The notes under the pieces: model-generated
Told to the model about the DNA's origin: nothing
The model's input: the letters and a program-made list of their open reading frames with translations, nothing else
The model's database searches: none
Translations under genes and position numbers: made by a program
In this document: piece after piece, positions 49,978 to 58,043 of the stretch
Numbering within the stretch: the stretch's first letter is position 1
How the letters are laid out: every line of letters begins with the position of its first letter
DNA from: an uncultured Eubacteriales bacterium
GTDB lineage: Bacteria > Bacillota > Clostridia > Christensenellales > CAG-138
Assembly (NCBI GenBank): GCA_900545265.1
Contig: UQYI01000005.1
Location: 1 to 64,000, forward strand
Length of the DNA stretch: 64,000 bases
Direction: 5' to 3'

Positions 49978-51282
49978 TTATTTGAGTGCGATAAGTACCA
50001 GCAACCCCAGCAGCAGTCCCAATGCGCCTATACATATGAGGGAAGCCAGTGCTCCCTTTCTGCATACCTTGTAATTACGCATATAGTTATGCTTACGGAA
50101 CAGATAAGCGGCCAGCAGACCCGGAATGGGCAGCAGGAAGCTCAGCAAGCCGTAGAAGAAGCTGCCTCTGTCGCCAGCAGGCCTGTCCAGAATAACTTCT
50201 CTGGAAGTGGTGTCTGCGGTAGGGCCTTCTTCCGGTGCTTCTGCATTCACGCCCACGATGAACAGGGTGTGCAGGGGCACGTTCTTTTCCCGCAGGGCTT
50301 TGTATGCCTCCAGCTCTTCGGTATTGCCATACACATAATGGTCGTGACCGATAAGGGTGAGCTTGGGAGGATCCGCTTCCGTATAATTGTGCTGAGAGGG
50401 ATCATAGGTGTTGAGCACCTTGTTCCGCTCCAACCGGGGATCCGGCAGGGGAATGGCGGAGATCAGAGATCGGGTATAGGGGTGCAGCGGGTAGTTGAAC
50501 AGTTCCTCGCTGGTAGCGATCTCCACGATCTGCCCCTTGTAAATAACGCCGATACGGTCGGAAATATACCGAACGATGGAAAGGTCGTGAGCAATGAACA
50601 GGCAGGTAGTGTTTCTTTCCCGTTTGAACTTGTTCAGCAGATTGAGGATCTGAGCGCGGATGGATACATCCAGTGCGGAGATGGGCTCGTCTGCTATGAC
50701 CAGCTCCGGTTCCATGACCATGGCACGGGCCAGACCTACACGCTGGCGCTGACCGCCGGAGAACTCATGAGGATACCGTGTCAGATGCTCGGGAAGCAGA
50801 CCCACCTCCTCAATGATCTCTTCCACCTTGCGGACACGATCCGCTTCGTTTTCATACAGATGGAAGTTGTGCAGACCCTCGGAGATGATCTGATCCACGG
50901 TGGCCCGCTCGTTCAGGGAAGTGGCGGGATCCTGGAACACCATCTGGATGTTTCGGATGACCTGCCGGTCCAAAGCCTTGGGGATCTTGCCGGAGATGCG
51001 CACGCCTTTATAGTAGATAGCGCCCTTTGCACAGGGGTTGGCCCGGATCACAGCCCGGCCAACAGTGGTCTTACCGGAGCCGGATTCCCCTACAAAGGAG
51101 AAGGTCTCCCCTTTGTAAATATCAAAGGTCACATCTTTGGCTGCCCGAACCAGGTTGTCGCCCTTACCGAAGTTGATATCCACATGCTGGACGGAAAGGA
51201 GGATCTCCTTGCCGTTTTCGGCAATGGGACCGCGCTCGGGGAAGCTATGCGCATGAGTTTTTTTCTTGTTTTCGTTAGCCAT
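49978..51282 (-). CDS. oppF: Peptide ABC importer ATPase (OppF-like) with C-terminal membrane segment
   Basis: 434 residues. ATPase: Walker A GESGSGKTTVGRAV, Q-loop MVFQDPATSLNE, signature FSGGQRQRVGLARA, Walker B ELVIADEPISALD. HPYTRSLISAIPLPDPRLER is the oligopeptide-transporter C-terminal element. Residues about 365-434 add two predicted membrane helices (FFYGLLSFLLPIPGLLAAYL; ALASLICIGALGLLLGLLVL), not normal for OppF, as if a small membrane protein had been fused on. It is the last gene of the operon, 13 nt after oppD. Confidence 0.92.
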   Translation of the reverse strand: MANENKKKTHAHSFPERGPIAENGKEILLSVQHVDINFGKGDNLVRAAKDVTFDIYKGETFSFVGESGSGKTTVGRAVIRANPCAKGAIYYKGVRISGKIPKALDRQVIRNIQMVFQDPATSLNERATVDQIISEGLHNFHLYENEADRVRKVEEIIEEVGLLPEHLTRYPHEFSGGQRQRVGLARAMVMEPELVIADEPISALDVSIRAQILNLLNKFKRERNTTCLFIAHDLSIVRYISDRIGVIYKGQIVEIATSEELFNYPLHPYTRSLISAIPLPDPRLERNKVLNTYDPSQHNYTEADPPKLTLIGHDHYVYGNTEELEAYKALREKNVPLHTLFIVGVNAEAPEEGPTADTTSREVILDRPAGDRGSFFYGLLSFLLPIPGLLAAYLFRKHNYMRNYKVCRKGALASLICIGALGLLLGLLVLIALK

Positions 51283-51295
51283 AGCGGTTCGTCCT

Positions 51296-53044
51296 TTATA
51301 TGTTGAATACTTTTCTCAGGGTTCCGTTGATGCAGCAGATAATCTCCGGCTTCTCCACCTTGGGGGCGCGGGGATCCAGCAGCCAAGTCTTGGCGTAATG
51401 GGTCTCCGTGACCTTGAACATGGGGGGCTCCTTGAGGGTATCTATCTTCAGGCAGTACGGATTCCGGGGTGCAAAGGCGTCTCCGATGATCCTGTTGTAC
51501 AGGGAAGGCGGCGTTCCGGCAATGGAATACAGCTCTGCCTGAGGATCGCTGAGCTGCGGCAGAGAGGAAAGCAGCACCCAGGTGTATGGATGGCGGGGAT
51601 CATAGAATATCTCCTCCACGGTGCCGATCTCTACGATCTGCCCGGCATACAGCACGGCCACCCGGTCTGCCACGTTGGCCACCACGCCCAAATCGTGCGT
51701 AATGAACACGGTGGTGTAGTGAAATTCCTTCTGCAGATCCTTGATCAGCTGCAGGATCTGTGCCTGAATGGTCACGTCCAGCGCTGTCGTAGGCTCATCG
51801 CAGATGAGGATCTTGGGCTGGCAGGACAATGCGATGGCAATAACGATGCGCTGCCGCATACCGCCGGAATACTGGAAGGGATAATCGTCAAACCGGTTTT
51901 CGGCATTGGGGATACCTACCTTCTTCATCAGCACGATAGCCCTGCGCCGGGCTTCCGATTCGGAAACGTGCTGGTGCTTGATGATAACGGAGGTGATCTG
52001 GTTGCCGATGGTCAAAATCGGGTTCAGGGAGGTCATGGGATCCTGGAAAATGGTGGCGATACGTTCGCCGCGGATATTTGTCCAGTCGCACACGCAGTTA
52101 TTCTTGGCCAGGTTCAGGTTGGCCGTGCCGCGAATATACTTCCCGTCCTCTTCCAGATACTTGACCCGGAAGATGGCATTTTCAAAGATCTGATTCAGCT
52201 GCACATCATTGTTCAGGTCAGCGCCGATCTCCATGGCCTTCTTCAGAGACTTATAGAGCTTATTCAGCAGCTGAGGCCGCTTGTGAGCCGGATAGCGGTT
52301 GATGGAAAGATACACCTCTTTAGCCAAGCGCTTGTTTCTTTCCTTGGTCTGCTGAGAGATCTCCCCTGCGCAGTCCTTTTCGTACCGGGCCTTAAGTCCC
52401 TGCATCCTCTCGTTGTAGCCGCGGTTATAGGATTCATCGTGAGTGGTCTTTTTCCGGTGATTCTCAATGGTGGCCTTTTTCTTTTCGTCCAGAGCCTTGA
52501 TCTGCTTATCCAGCGCATCGATCTTCTTGTTCAGTTCCCGGATTTCCGCCCGCTCCCTGCTGCTGTCCAGTGTCAGCTTCAGATTGTGGGCTTCGGTACG
52601 GTTGAACACCAACTCCCGCCGCTGCAGTTCAAAGGCCGCAGACTCTTCTTCGCTGAGCGTCAGGCGATCCTGCCGCTCCTTCTCCAGCTGGCGCATTGCC
52701 CGGTACATCGGTGCGCCCAGCTCCAGTTTGGAGTACTCATCCAGCTTTCTGCGAGCCTGACGGATGATCACCTCCGCCGCCTTGTTCATGGGGGCACAGA
52801 TGTTGGTGAGGGAATCGTCATTGAATACGATCTCGCCCTTATCGATAAAGCCGTTGCCGTCAAGCATACCCGCAAAGGTCTTGGTCAACACGGATTTGCC
52901 GCAGCCGGATTCGCCTACGATGGCGATGGTTTCATTTTCATAGATATCCAGGGATACGTTGCGGATAGCCGTGAGGATACGGCCGCGCACCCGGAACTTT
53001 ACGGACAGGTCCTTAATGGACAACAGAACATTTTTTTCTTCCAT
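51296..53044 (-). CDS. oppD: Peptide ABC importer ATPase (OppD-like) with large insertion
   Basis: 582 residues against about 330-350 for OppD. Walker A VGESGCGKSVLTKT is at 43-56, but the Q-loop TIFQDPMTSLNP is only at about 331-342. Between them lie some 230 extra residues, highly charged and coiled-coil-like (residues 90-275, e.g. ELNKKIDALDKQIKALDEKK). Signature YSGGMRQRIVIAIA and Walker B ILICDEPTTALD are intact, and HPYTWVLLSSLPQLSDP is the peptide-transporter tail. It is co-transcribed between oppC and oppF, energising peptide uptake with OppF. Confidence 0.93.
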   Translation of the reverse strand: MEEKNVLLSIKDLSVKFRVRGRILTAIRNVSLDIYENETIAIVGESGCGKSVLTKTFAGMLDGNGFIDKGEIVFNDDSLTNICAPMNKAAEVIIRQARRKLDEYSKLELGAPMYRAMRQLEKERQDRLTLSEEESAAFELQRRELVFNRTEAHNLKLTLDSSRERAEIRELNKKIDALDKQIKALDEKKKATIENHRKKTTHDESYNRGYNERMQGLKARYEKDCAGEISQQTKERNKRLAKEVYLSINRYPAHKRPQLLNKLYKSLKKAMEIGADLNNDVQLNQIFENAIFRVKYLEEDGKYIRGTANLNLAKNNCVCDWTNIRGERIATIFQDPMTSLNPILTIGNQITSVIIKHQHVSESEARRRAIVLMKKVGIPNAENRFDDYPFQYSGGMRQRIVIAIALSCQPKILICDEPTTALDVTIQAQILQLIKDLQKEFHYTTVFITHDLGVVANVADRVAVLYAGQIVEIGTVEEIFYDPRHPYTWVLLSSLPQLSDPQAELYSIAGTPPSLYNRIIGDAFAPRNPYCLKIDTLKEPPMFKVTETHYAKTWLLDPRAPKVEKPEIICCINGTLRKVFNI

Positions 53045-53056
53045 AGCCGGTTCTCC

Positions 53057-54046
53057 TTACAGCATGTGGGTCCGGGGATCCGCCGCATCGCCCAGGCTCT
53101 GCCCCACCAGGAACAGAACGATGGAAATGAAGGCGGACAGCATGACCGGGCACCAGAATTCCCAGCCCCAGCCGGGGGTAACCATGGCTGCCTGAGAGTT
53201 GAAGAGGATCTTACCAAGGGTCATCTCGGAAATACCCAAGCCGATGTAGCTCAGGAAGGCTTCAGAGCCGATGTAACCCGGCAGAGAAGTGGCCGCCATA
53301 GTCACGATGAATGAGATCATGAACGGCAGGATGTTCTTGGTAGCGATCCGCAGTGTAGAGGAACCCAGGCACTTGGAAGCCAGGTTGTAGTCACGGTCCC
53401 GGATGATAATGACCTGGGTACGGATGGAATAGGCAATACCGATCCAGCCGGTGATGCACATGGAGAAGATCAAAGTCCAGAAGCTGGGAGAGAACACCAT
53501 CATCAGCACGGAGGTGACGAAGGTGCCGGGCACCACCACGATAACGTTGCGGATCTCGTTGAGCACCATATCCACTTTCTTGGAAAAGCCCCACACGGCG
53601 CCCAGCAGAATACCTATGGTAAAGTTGATCAGGGCGCAGATCAGTGCAATGGAAATAGAGATCCGGGCGCCGTACCACAGGCCGTCAAAGGTGGACTGGC
53701 CGGATTCGCCGGTACCAAACAGCCAATGGATGCTGAAGCCGAACTTCTGGAAGGCCTGACCGGGTGTCAGATGCTTGGCCGAAGGATCCATGATGTTGGC
53801 ATATTTATCGAATCCTGCAAAAGAAGGATAGATAAAGGTGAACACCAGGATGATAGCCAGCATCAGCAGTACCACGATGTTGGACTTTTTATGGAAGAAT
53901 ACCCGACCCACAGATTTCCAGTAGGAATACCTGGGTGCGGTGATCTTTTCCACAGCGGAAGCATCCTGAGGACAGCTGGCAAAGAGCTCTGCGTCCGAAA
54001 GACCCGTGTCGCTCAGGTCGATCAGTTTTTCTTTGGTGTCGATCAT
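53057..54046 (-). CDS. oppC: Peptide ABC importer permease (OppC-like)
   Basis: 329 residues. A cytoplasmic N-terminus with YSYWKSVGRVFFHKKSNIVV leads into helix 1; about six helices follow. The permease coupling loop is DRDYNLASKCLGSSTLRIAT, and GWGWEFWCPVMLSAFISIVL and GDAADPRTHML are typical OppC endings. It pairs with OppB to form the channel. GGAGAACC lies before oppD's start, 12 nt later. Confidence 0.94.
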   Translation of the reverse strand: MIDTKEKLIDLSDTGLSDAELFASCPQDASAVEKITAPRYSYWKSVGRVFFHKKSNIVVLLMLAIILVFTFIYPSFAGFDKYANIMDPSAKHLTPGQAFQKFGFSIHWLFGTGESGQSTFDGLWYGARISISIALICALINFTIGILLGAVWGFSKKVDMVLNEIRNVIVVVPGTFVTSVLMMVFSPSFWTLIFSMCITGWIGIAYSIRTQVIIIRDRDYNLASKCLGSSTLRIATKNILPFMISFIVTMAATSLPGYIGSEAFLSYIGLGISEMTLGKILFNSQAAMVTPGWGWEFWCPVMLSAFISIVLFLVGQSLGDAADPRTHML

Positions 54047-54052
54047 ATGCGC

Positions 54053-55621
54053 TTACCTCGCTTTGGATGTATAGGAGATACGGGGGTCGATAACGGACAT
54101 CAGGATATCGCCCAGGATCGAGCCGATAATGGACAGCGTGCCATAGAAGAACGCTACGCCCAGAATAACGGCATTGTCATAGGCGCCGATGGCCTGGATG
54201 AGCAGGCCGCCCACGCCGGGGATAGCGTAAATACGCTCCATCATGATGGAACCGGACAGGGCCATGATGATGGTATTGGGAATACCATGAACCGTGGGGA
54301 TGGCGGCATTCTTGAAGATATGCTTGGTGAAGATCTCTCCCTCCGTAAGACCGCCTGCACGGGCGAACTTAACATAGTCGGAGTTCATCTGATCCACCAT
54401 GTATCGGCGCATCCACTTCATGGTACCTGCTACGGAAGCGGCCAGGCTGGCCAGTACCGGCGTAACATACATAAGTGCCGACGGGTTATCCAGAGAGAAG
54501 ATGACCGGCAGGCCGATATTGATGGCAAAGGCCTTGAACATGAAGTAATAGGCCAAAGACGGCACTGCGATCATGAAGATCACATATGCGTTGCCCAGAT
54601 TATCCACCCAGGTATCCTTCTTTTTGGCCATGAGAATGCCCAGAGGAAGACCGATCAGGTAGGTGAACAAAGATCCCAGAATGCTGATGATAAAGGAGTA
54701 GTAGATCTTGGATCTGCTGTCCTTGACCAGATTGGTATTGGTGTAATCGTCGTCAAACTGATCGGCATACACCAGGTTCAGTTCTCTGGATCCGGCCATA
54801 TAGGTAGCGGTGTGCAGATCGTCTGCGCTTTCCGCCACCAACCCGGTGGGATAATAGTTGGTGTGTACCACATAGGTGCCCTGGGACTGGGTCATGGTTT
54901 CAAAGGCATCGATGCCCTTGTTTACCGTGAAGGATGTCCCCAGGCGGAGCTTAACGAAGTTCTGGTGTATATACGGGAACTGATCGTTGCAGTACAGCAG
55001 GTATTTATGATATGTACCGTTTCCGATGATGGCGGGGGAGAATTTTTCACCGCCGTAAACCGGGTCATAGAAGGTGAAGGTCAGCTTCCTCTCCCCAATA
55101 TCCTCCTGTACATAGTGAATATTGTCAAAGGTGAGCAGACCGGAGAAGAAGCTTCCCAGCCTTTTAAGAACGGGAGTATTCAAATAAGCAAAAAGTGTCT
55201 GTCCGCCGCCGGTAGCGATTCGGCTCTTGTTGGCCATGACCGCATCCAGCCGGCAGATGGTATATCCCTTGGATTCGTAGAGCTTGGTGAACTGATCCAC
55301 ATACTTGCGGACCTCATCGGAATCCTTCTCAGCGGTTCTTCCGATGGTGGCCACGGCGGATTTCTCCTCCTCAGTAATCTCTCCTGCATCTACCAGACCG
55401 TTGAGATAGTCATTGTAGGTCACGCGGGTCAGATACCCGTACTTCTCCCACATGGTATACATGTAGGTGATCTTCTGGTTGTTGGAGAGCTTTACATACT
55501 GCTCGTCCTCGGCAAAGATAAGGGTCTTATCCAGCACGAAGAACAGCAGGATGATGATGATACACATGGCGACTACTACCGAGAACAGGCCCCGGAGCAG
55601 TCGTTTGAAAAAATACTTCAT
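54053..55621 (-). CDS. oppB: Peptide ABC importer permease (OppB/AmiC-like) with large external domain
   Basis: 522 residues, against about 310 for classical OppB; the length is nearer streptococcal AmiC. Helix 1 is RLLRGLFSVVVAMCIIIILL. About 270 residues outside the membrane follow (31-305), then five helices (YYSFIISILGSLFTYLIGLP and on). The coupling loop is NSDYVKFARAGGLTEGEIFT. The big ectodomain probably contacts one of the three binding proteins encoded upstream. Confidence 0.93.
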   Translation of the reverse strand: MKYFFKRLLRGLFSVVVAMCIIIILLFFVLDKTLIFAEDEQYVKLSNNQKITYMYTMWEKYGYLTRVTYNDYLNGLVDAGEITEEEKSAVATIGRTAEKDSDEVRKYVDQFTKLYESKGYTICRLDAVMANKSRIATGGGQTLFAYLNTPVLKRLGSFFSGLLTFDNIHYVQEDIGERKLTFTFYDPVYGGEKFSPAIIGNGTYHKYLLYCNDQFPYIHQNFVKLRLGTSFTVNKGIDAFETMTQSQGTYVVHTNYYPTGLVAESADDLHTATYMAGSRELNLVYADQFDDDYTNTNLVKDSRSKIYYSFIISILGSLFTYLIGLPLGILMAKKKDTWVDNLGNAYVIFMIAVPSLAYYFMFKAFAINIGLPVIFSLDNPSALMYVTPVLASLAASVAGTMKWMRRYMVDQMNSDYVKFARAGGLTEGEIFTKHIFKNAAIPTVHGIPNTIIMALSGSIMMERIYAIPGVGGLLIQAIGAYDNAVILGVAFFYGTLSIIGSILGDILMSVIDPRISYTSKAR

Positions 55622-55644
55622 AGCGCGAACCCCTTTTTGTATGA

Positions 55645-55700
55645 CCGAATGGAGGGAGCGCTCCCTCCATTCGGCTTGTGCGGCTTACGTTGCCGTAAGC
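55645..55700 (-). other. Paired hairpins between the third receptor gene and oppB
   Basis: CCGAATGGAGGGAGC (55645-55659) is followed at once by its perfect reverse complement (to 55674). Just upstream GCTTACG/CGTAAGC forms another hairpin (55683-55700). No T-run, so they are likely processing or stabilising elements that set the receptor-to-permease ratio. Confidence 0.6.
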
Positions 55701-55716
55701 TGGAGACCGGTAATTC

Positions 55717-57939
55717 TTACCAAAGACCCATCCGGGGAGTCAGCCAACCATCGCCGTAAGGCTGGATGCCGTTGAGGTAGCAGATGGGATCGCCGTGATC
55801 GGAACCGATGCAGCCCAAACCGCCCATATCGGCATTGTGCTCGGAACCGTTGTTGGTGTTATTGAACACATTCTGGAACTCGGTAACGTTGTTGAGCACC
55901 AGCGTATCAAAGCGCACGAGACCGTCGAAAGCGGATTCGATGCAGGTCTTGAGCACGTAAGCCTGGTTCTGGCCCACTTCATTGTAGGCGGGATAGGGGT
56001 AGTCCATGACGATGGGGTTCTCCTTGGAGACCTCGATACCCAGGGTCTTGAGCTCCTCAATGGCCAGCTGCAGTTCAGCCTTGGCCATATCCACATTGTA
56101 CCAGGCATCCCAGCCATCGGTGGACAGGTTCTTCTCATCCCATACCTTAACGCCTACGTTGTCGGCGTCCAGCTGAGCCTGTACGATAGCGCCGTACCAG
56201 GTGCCGGCAGGGAAGGTGGTGGCAGTGCCGTTGATGTCGATGGTCACATCCTCATCCAGCTTTACATAGGTGCCGGGGGTGAGGGTGTTACGCACACTCA
56301 TCATGGCCAGATCCTCGCCCACGTTCTGGGCCAGGTAAGCGCCGCGGCTGATGGCATGGCCGATAGCACGGCGAAAATGTGCATTCTGCAGAGCAGCGCA
56401 GCTGACGGCCTTTTCGGCGTCAGTCTTCTGAGAGGGAGCAGCGCCATCCGCCATGTTGGCGTAGGTCTGGCGATGCAGGTTGAACCAGAACAGGAAGGTA
56501 ATCCGGCCTACGTCGCCAACATAAGCGTACTTGTCAAAGTCACCCTTCTGCTTGGCCAGCTCCAAACGCTGGGTGTTCAGACCCAGTGTCATGGTGACGC
56601 CGTTGATGAAGTCATCATAGGTACGGCTCACGTCGCTGCTGTCGCTGAAAACATACTTAACGCCCTTGAGAGTAGCGTTGGCAGCGTTCCAGTAATTTTC
56701 GTTGAGCACGTAGGTGATGGAGTTCTTCTCCGTCATGTTGGTGCAGAGGAACTGGCCGCTGATGGCAATATGGTTCTGATCGGTACCGTAGAGATAGGTG
56801 GGCTGGGCCTGAGCCTCAGCAAACTCGGCCTGGCCGAATGCTCCGCCCTGGGAGAGGAAGTAGCTCCGGCACAAAGGCAGGAATGCATGCTTCTGGAGCA
56901 GGCTGATAAAGTAGGTGGCAGGCTCCTTCAGGGTGTACTGGAGGGTCAGATCATCCACGGCCTTTACACCAACGGTGCTGAAATCGGTGGTCTCACCGGT
57001 GAGGTACTCGGTCATACCGGCAATGAAGTTGTTCAGGTCGTAGCAATCCTGCAGGTCGGCCTGATGCTGTGCGGCAGCCACCCAGTCATCGGCGGTGACA
57101 TCCGCTATCTTGCGGCCCTGAGAATCGACCCAGATCTGGCCGGGGCGGATCTTGATGGTGTAAACGGTGCCATCCTCGGAGATCTCATAGCTTTCGGCCA
57201 TACGGGGTTGCATGACGCCCTCTGCATCATAAGCAAAGAGGTAGTCGAAGGTGGGCCCGATAATGCCGGCATCGGTGTTGGTGGATGCAGCAAAGATATC
57301 CCAGGTAGTAGGGTTATCCACGAAGGTAGAGGTGTAGGTATCCTGGAAAGTGTAACCCTTCTCGGTGAGATACTCCACGGCCTTCTGGATGTAGGTGCCG
57401 GTGCCCATGAGCTCATTTCTCAGATCACGGAGGTGATTCTGATCCTCACCGAGAATGATCTCGTTGGTGATGATCATCTGAGACATATCGCTCATATCGC
57501 CGCGCCAGGGAGCGTAACCGCCGGAGCAGTATACGATACGGCTCATCTGATAGCCTGCAATGCCGCCATACATGGGGGTGGCAACGCCGCTCTCCAGTAC
57601 CTTTGCTTCTGCTACTGCCAGCAGCGCATAGCGCTCGGAAACGCTGGAAGCTTCGGTAGCCTTCTGATAATCGGCGTAGAACTCGCCCAGGTTGGCCATA
57701 TAGATATCCTCGTCGTTGTCATAAACGGCAAAGGTCTTCTCTTCCTCGGCGGGGATGTCGGTTCCGGCGGGCTCATCTGCGGTGGCGGGAGTGTCGGTTC
57801 CGGTTGCGGGGGTCTTGTCGTTTTCGCTGGTTCCGTTGGCCGCAGTGTTTTCTGCGCCCTTGGAGCAAGCTGCAGTTCCGAGAATCATCATCACTGCCAG
57901 CAGCAGCGCCACGATTCCCTTGGTCCATCTTACCTTCAT
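55717..57939 (-). CDS. oppA: Peptide-binding lipoprotein (OppA-like), paralogue 3
   Basis: 740 residues. The lipoprotein signal MKVRWTKGIVALLLAVMMIL ends in GTAACSKG; a Thr/Pro/Glu linker reaches about residue 70. The SBP_bac_5 domain has YEISEDGTVYTIKIRPGQIW and ADDWVAAAQHQADLQDCYDL, and the end reads GDGWLTPRMGLW. It is about 200 residues longer than classical OppA, with an extra N-terminal region starting FAVYDNDEDIYMANLGEFY. It delivers oligopeptides to OppBC. It is the most diverged of the three copies in the linker and signal. Confidence 0.93.
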   Translation of the reverse strand: MKVRWTKGIVALLLAVMMILGTAACSKGAENTAANGTSENDKTPATGTDTPATADEPAGTDIPAEEEKTFAVYDNDEDIYMANLGEFYADYQKATEASSVSERYALLAVAEAKVLESGVATPMYGGIAGYQMSRIVYCSGGYAPWRGDMSDMSQMIITNEIILGEDQNHLRDLRNELMGTGTYIQKAVEYLTEKGYTFQDTYTSTFVDNPTTWDIFAASTNTDAGIIGPTFDYLFAYDAEGVMQPRMAESYEISEDGTVYTIKIRPGQIWVDSQGRKIADVTADDWVAAAQHQADLQDCYDLNNFIAGMTEYLTGETTDFSTVGVKAVDDLTLQYTLKEPATYFISLLQKHAFLPLCRSYFLSQGGAFGQAEFAEAQAQPTYLYGTDQNHIAISGQFLCTNMTEKNSITYVLNENYWNAANATLKGVKYVFSDSSDVSRTYDDFINGVTMTLGLNTQRLELAKQKGDFDKYAYVGDVGRITFLFWFNLHRQTYANMADGAAPSQKTDAEKAVSCAALQNAHFRRAIGHAISRGAYLAQNVGEDLAMMSVRNTLTPGTYVKLDEDVTIDINGTATTFPAGTWYGAIVQAQLDADNVGVKVWDEKNLSTDGWDAWYNVDMAKAELQLAIEELKTLGIEVSKENPIVMDYPYPAYNEVGQNQAYVLKTCIESAFDGLVRFDTLVLNNVTEFQNVFNNTNNGSEHNADMGGLGCIGSDHGDPICYLNGIQPYGDGWLTPRMGLW

Positions 57940-57970
57940 GTGTGAGTCCCTTTCTTTTTTCTCTATTTCA

Positions 57971-57999
57971 GCCCACCGGGGATGGCTCCCCGGTGAGCA
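57971..57999 (-). other. Hairpin upstream of receptor paralogue 3
   Basis: CACCGGGG and CCCCGGTG flank a 6-nt loop in the gap between paralogues 2 and 3. No T-run follows. Probably intercistronic. Confidence 0.5.
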
Positions 58000-58043
58000 T
58001 GAAAACTGCTTTAGCTTTTAGCGCCAAAAGCCTGCGCTGTTTC

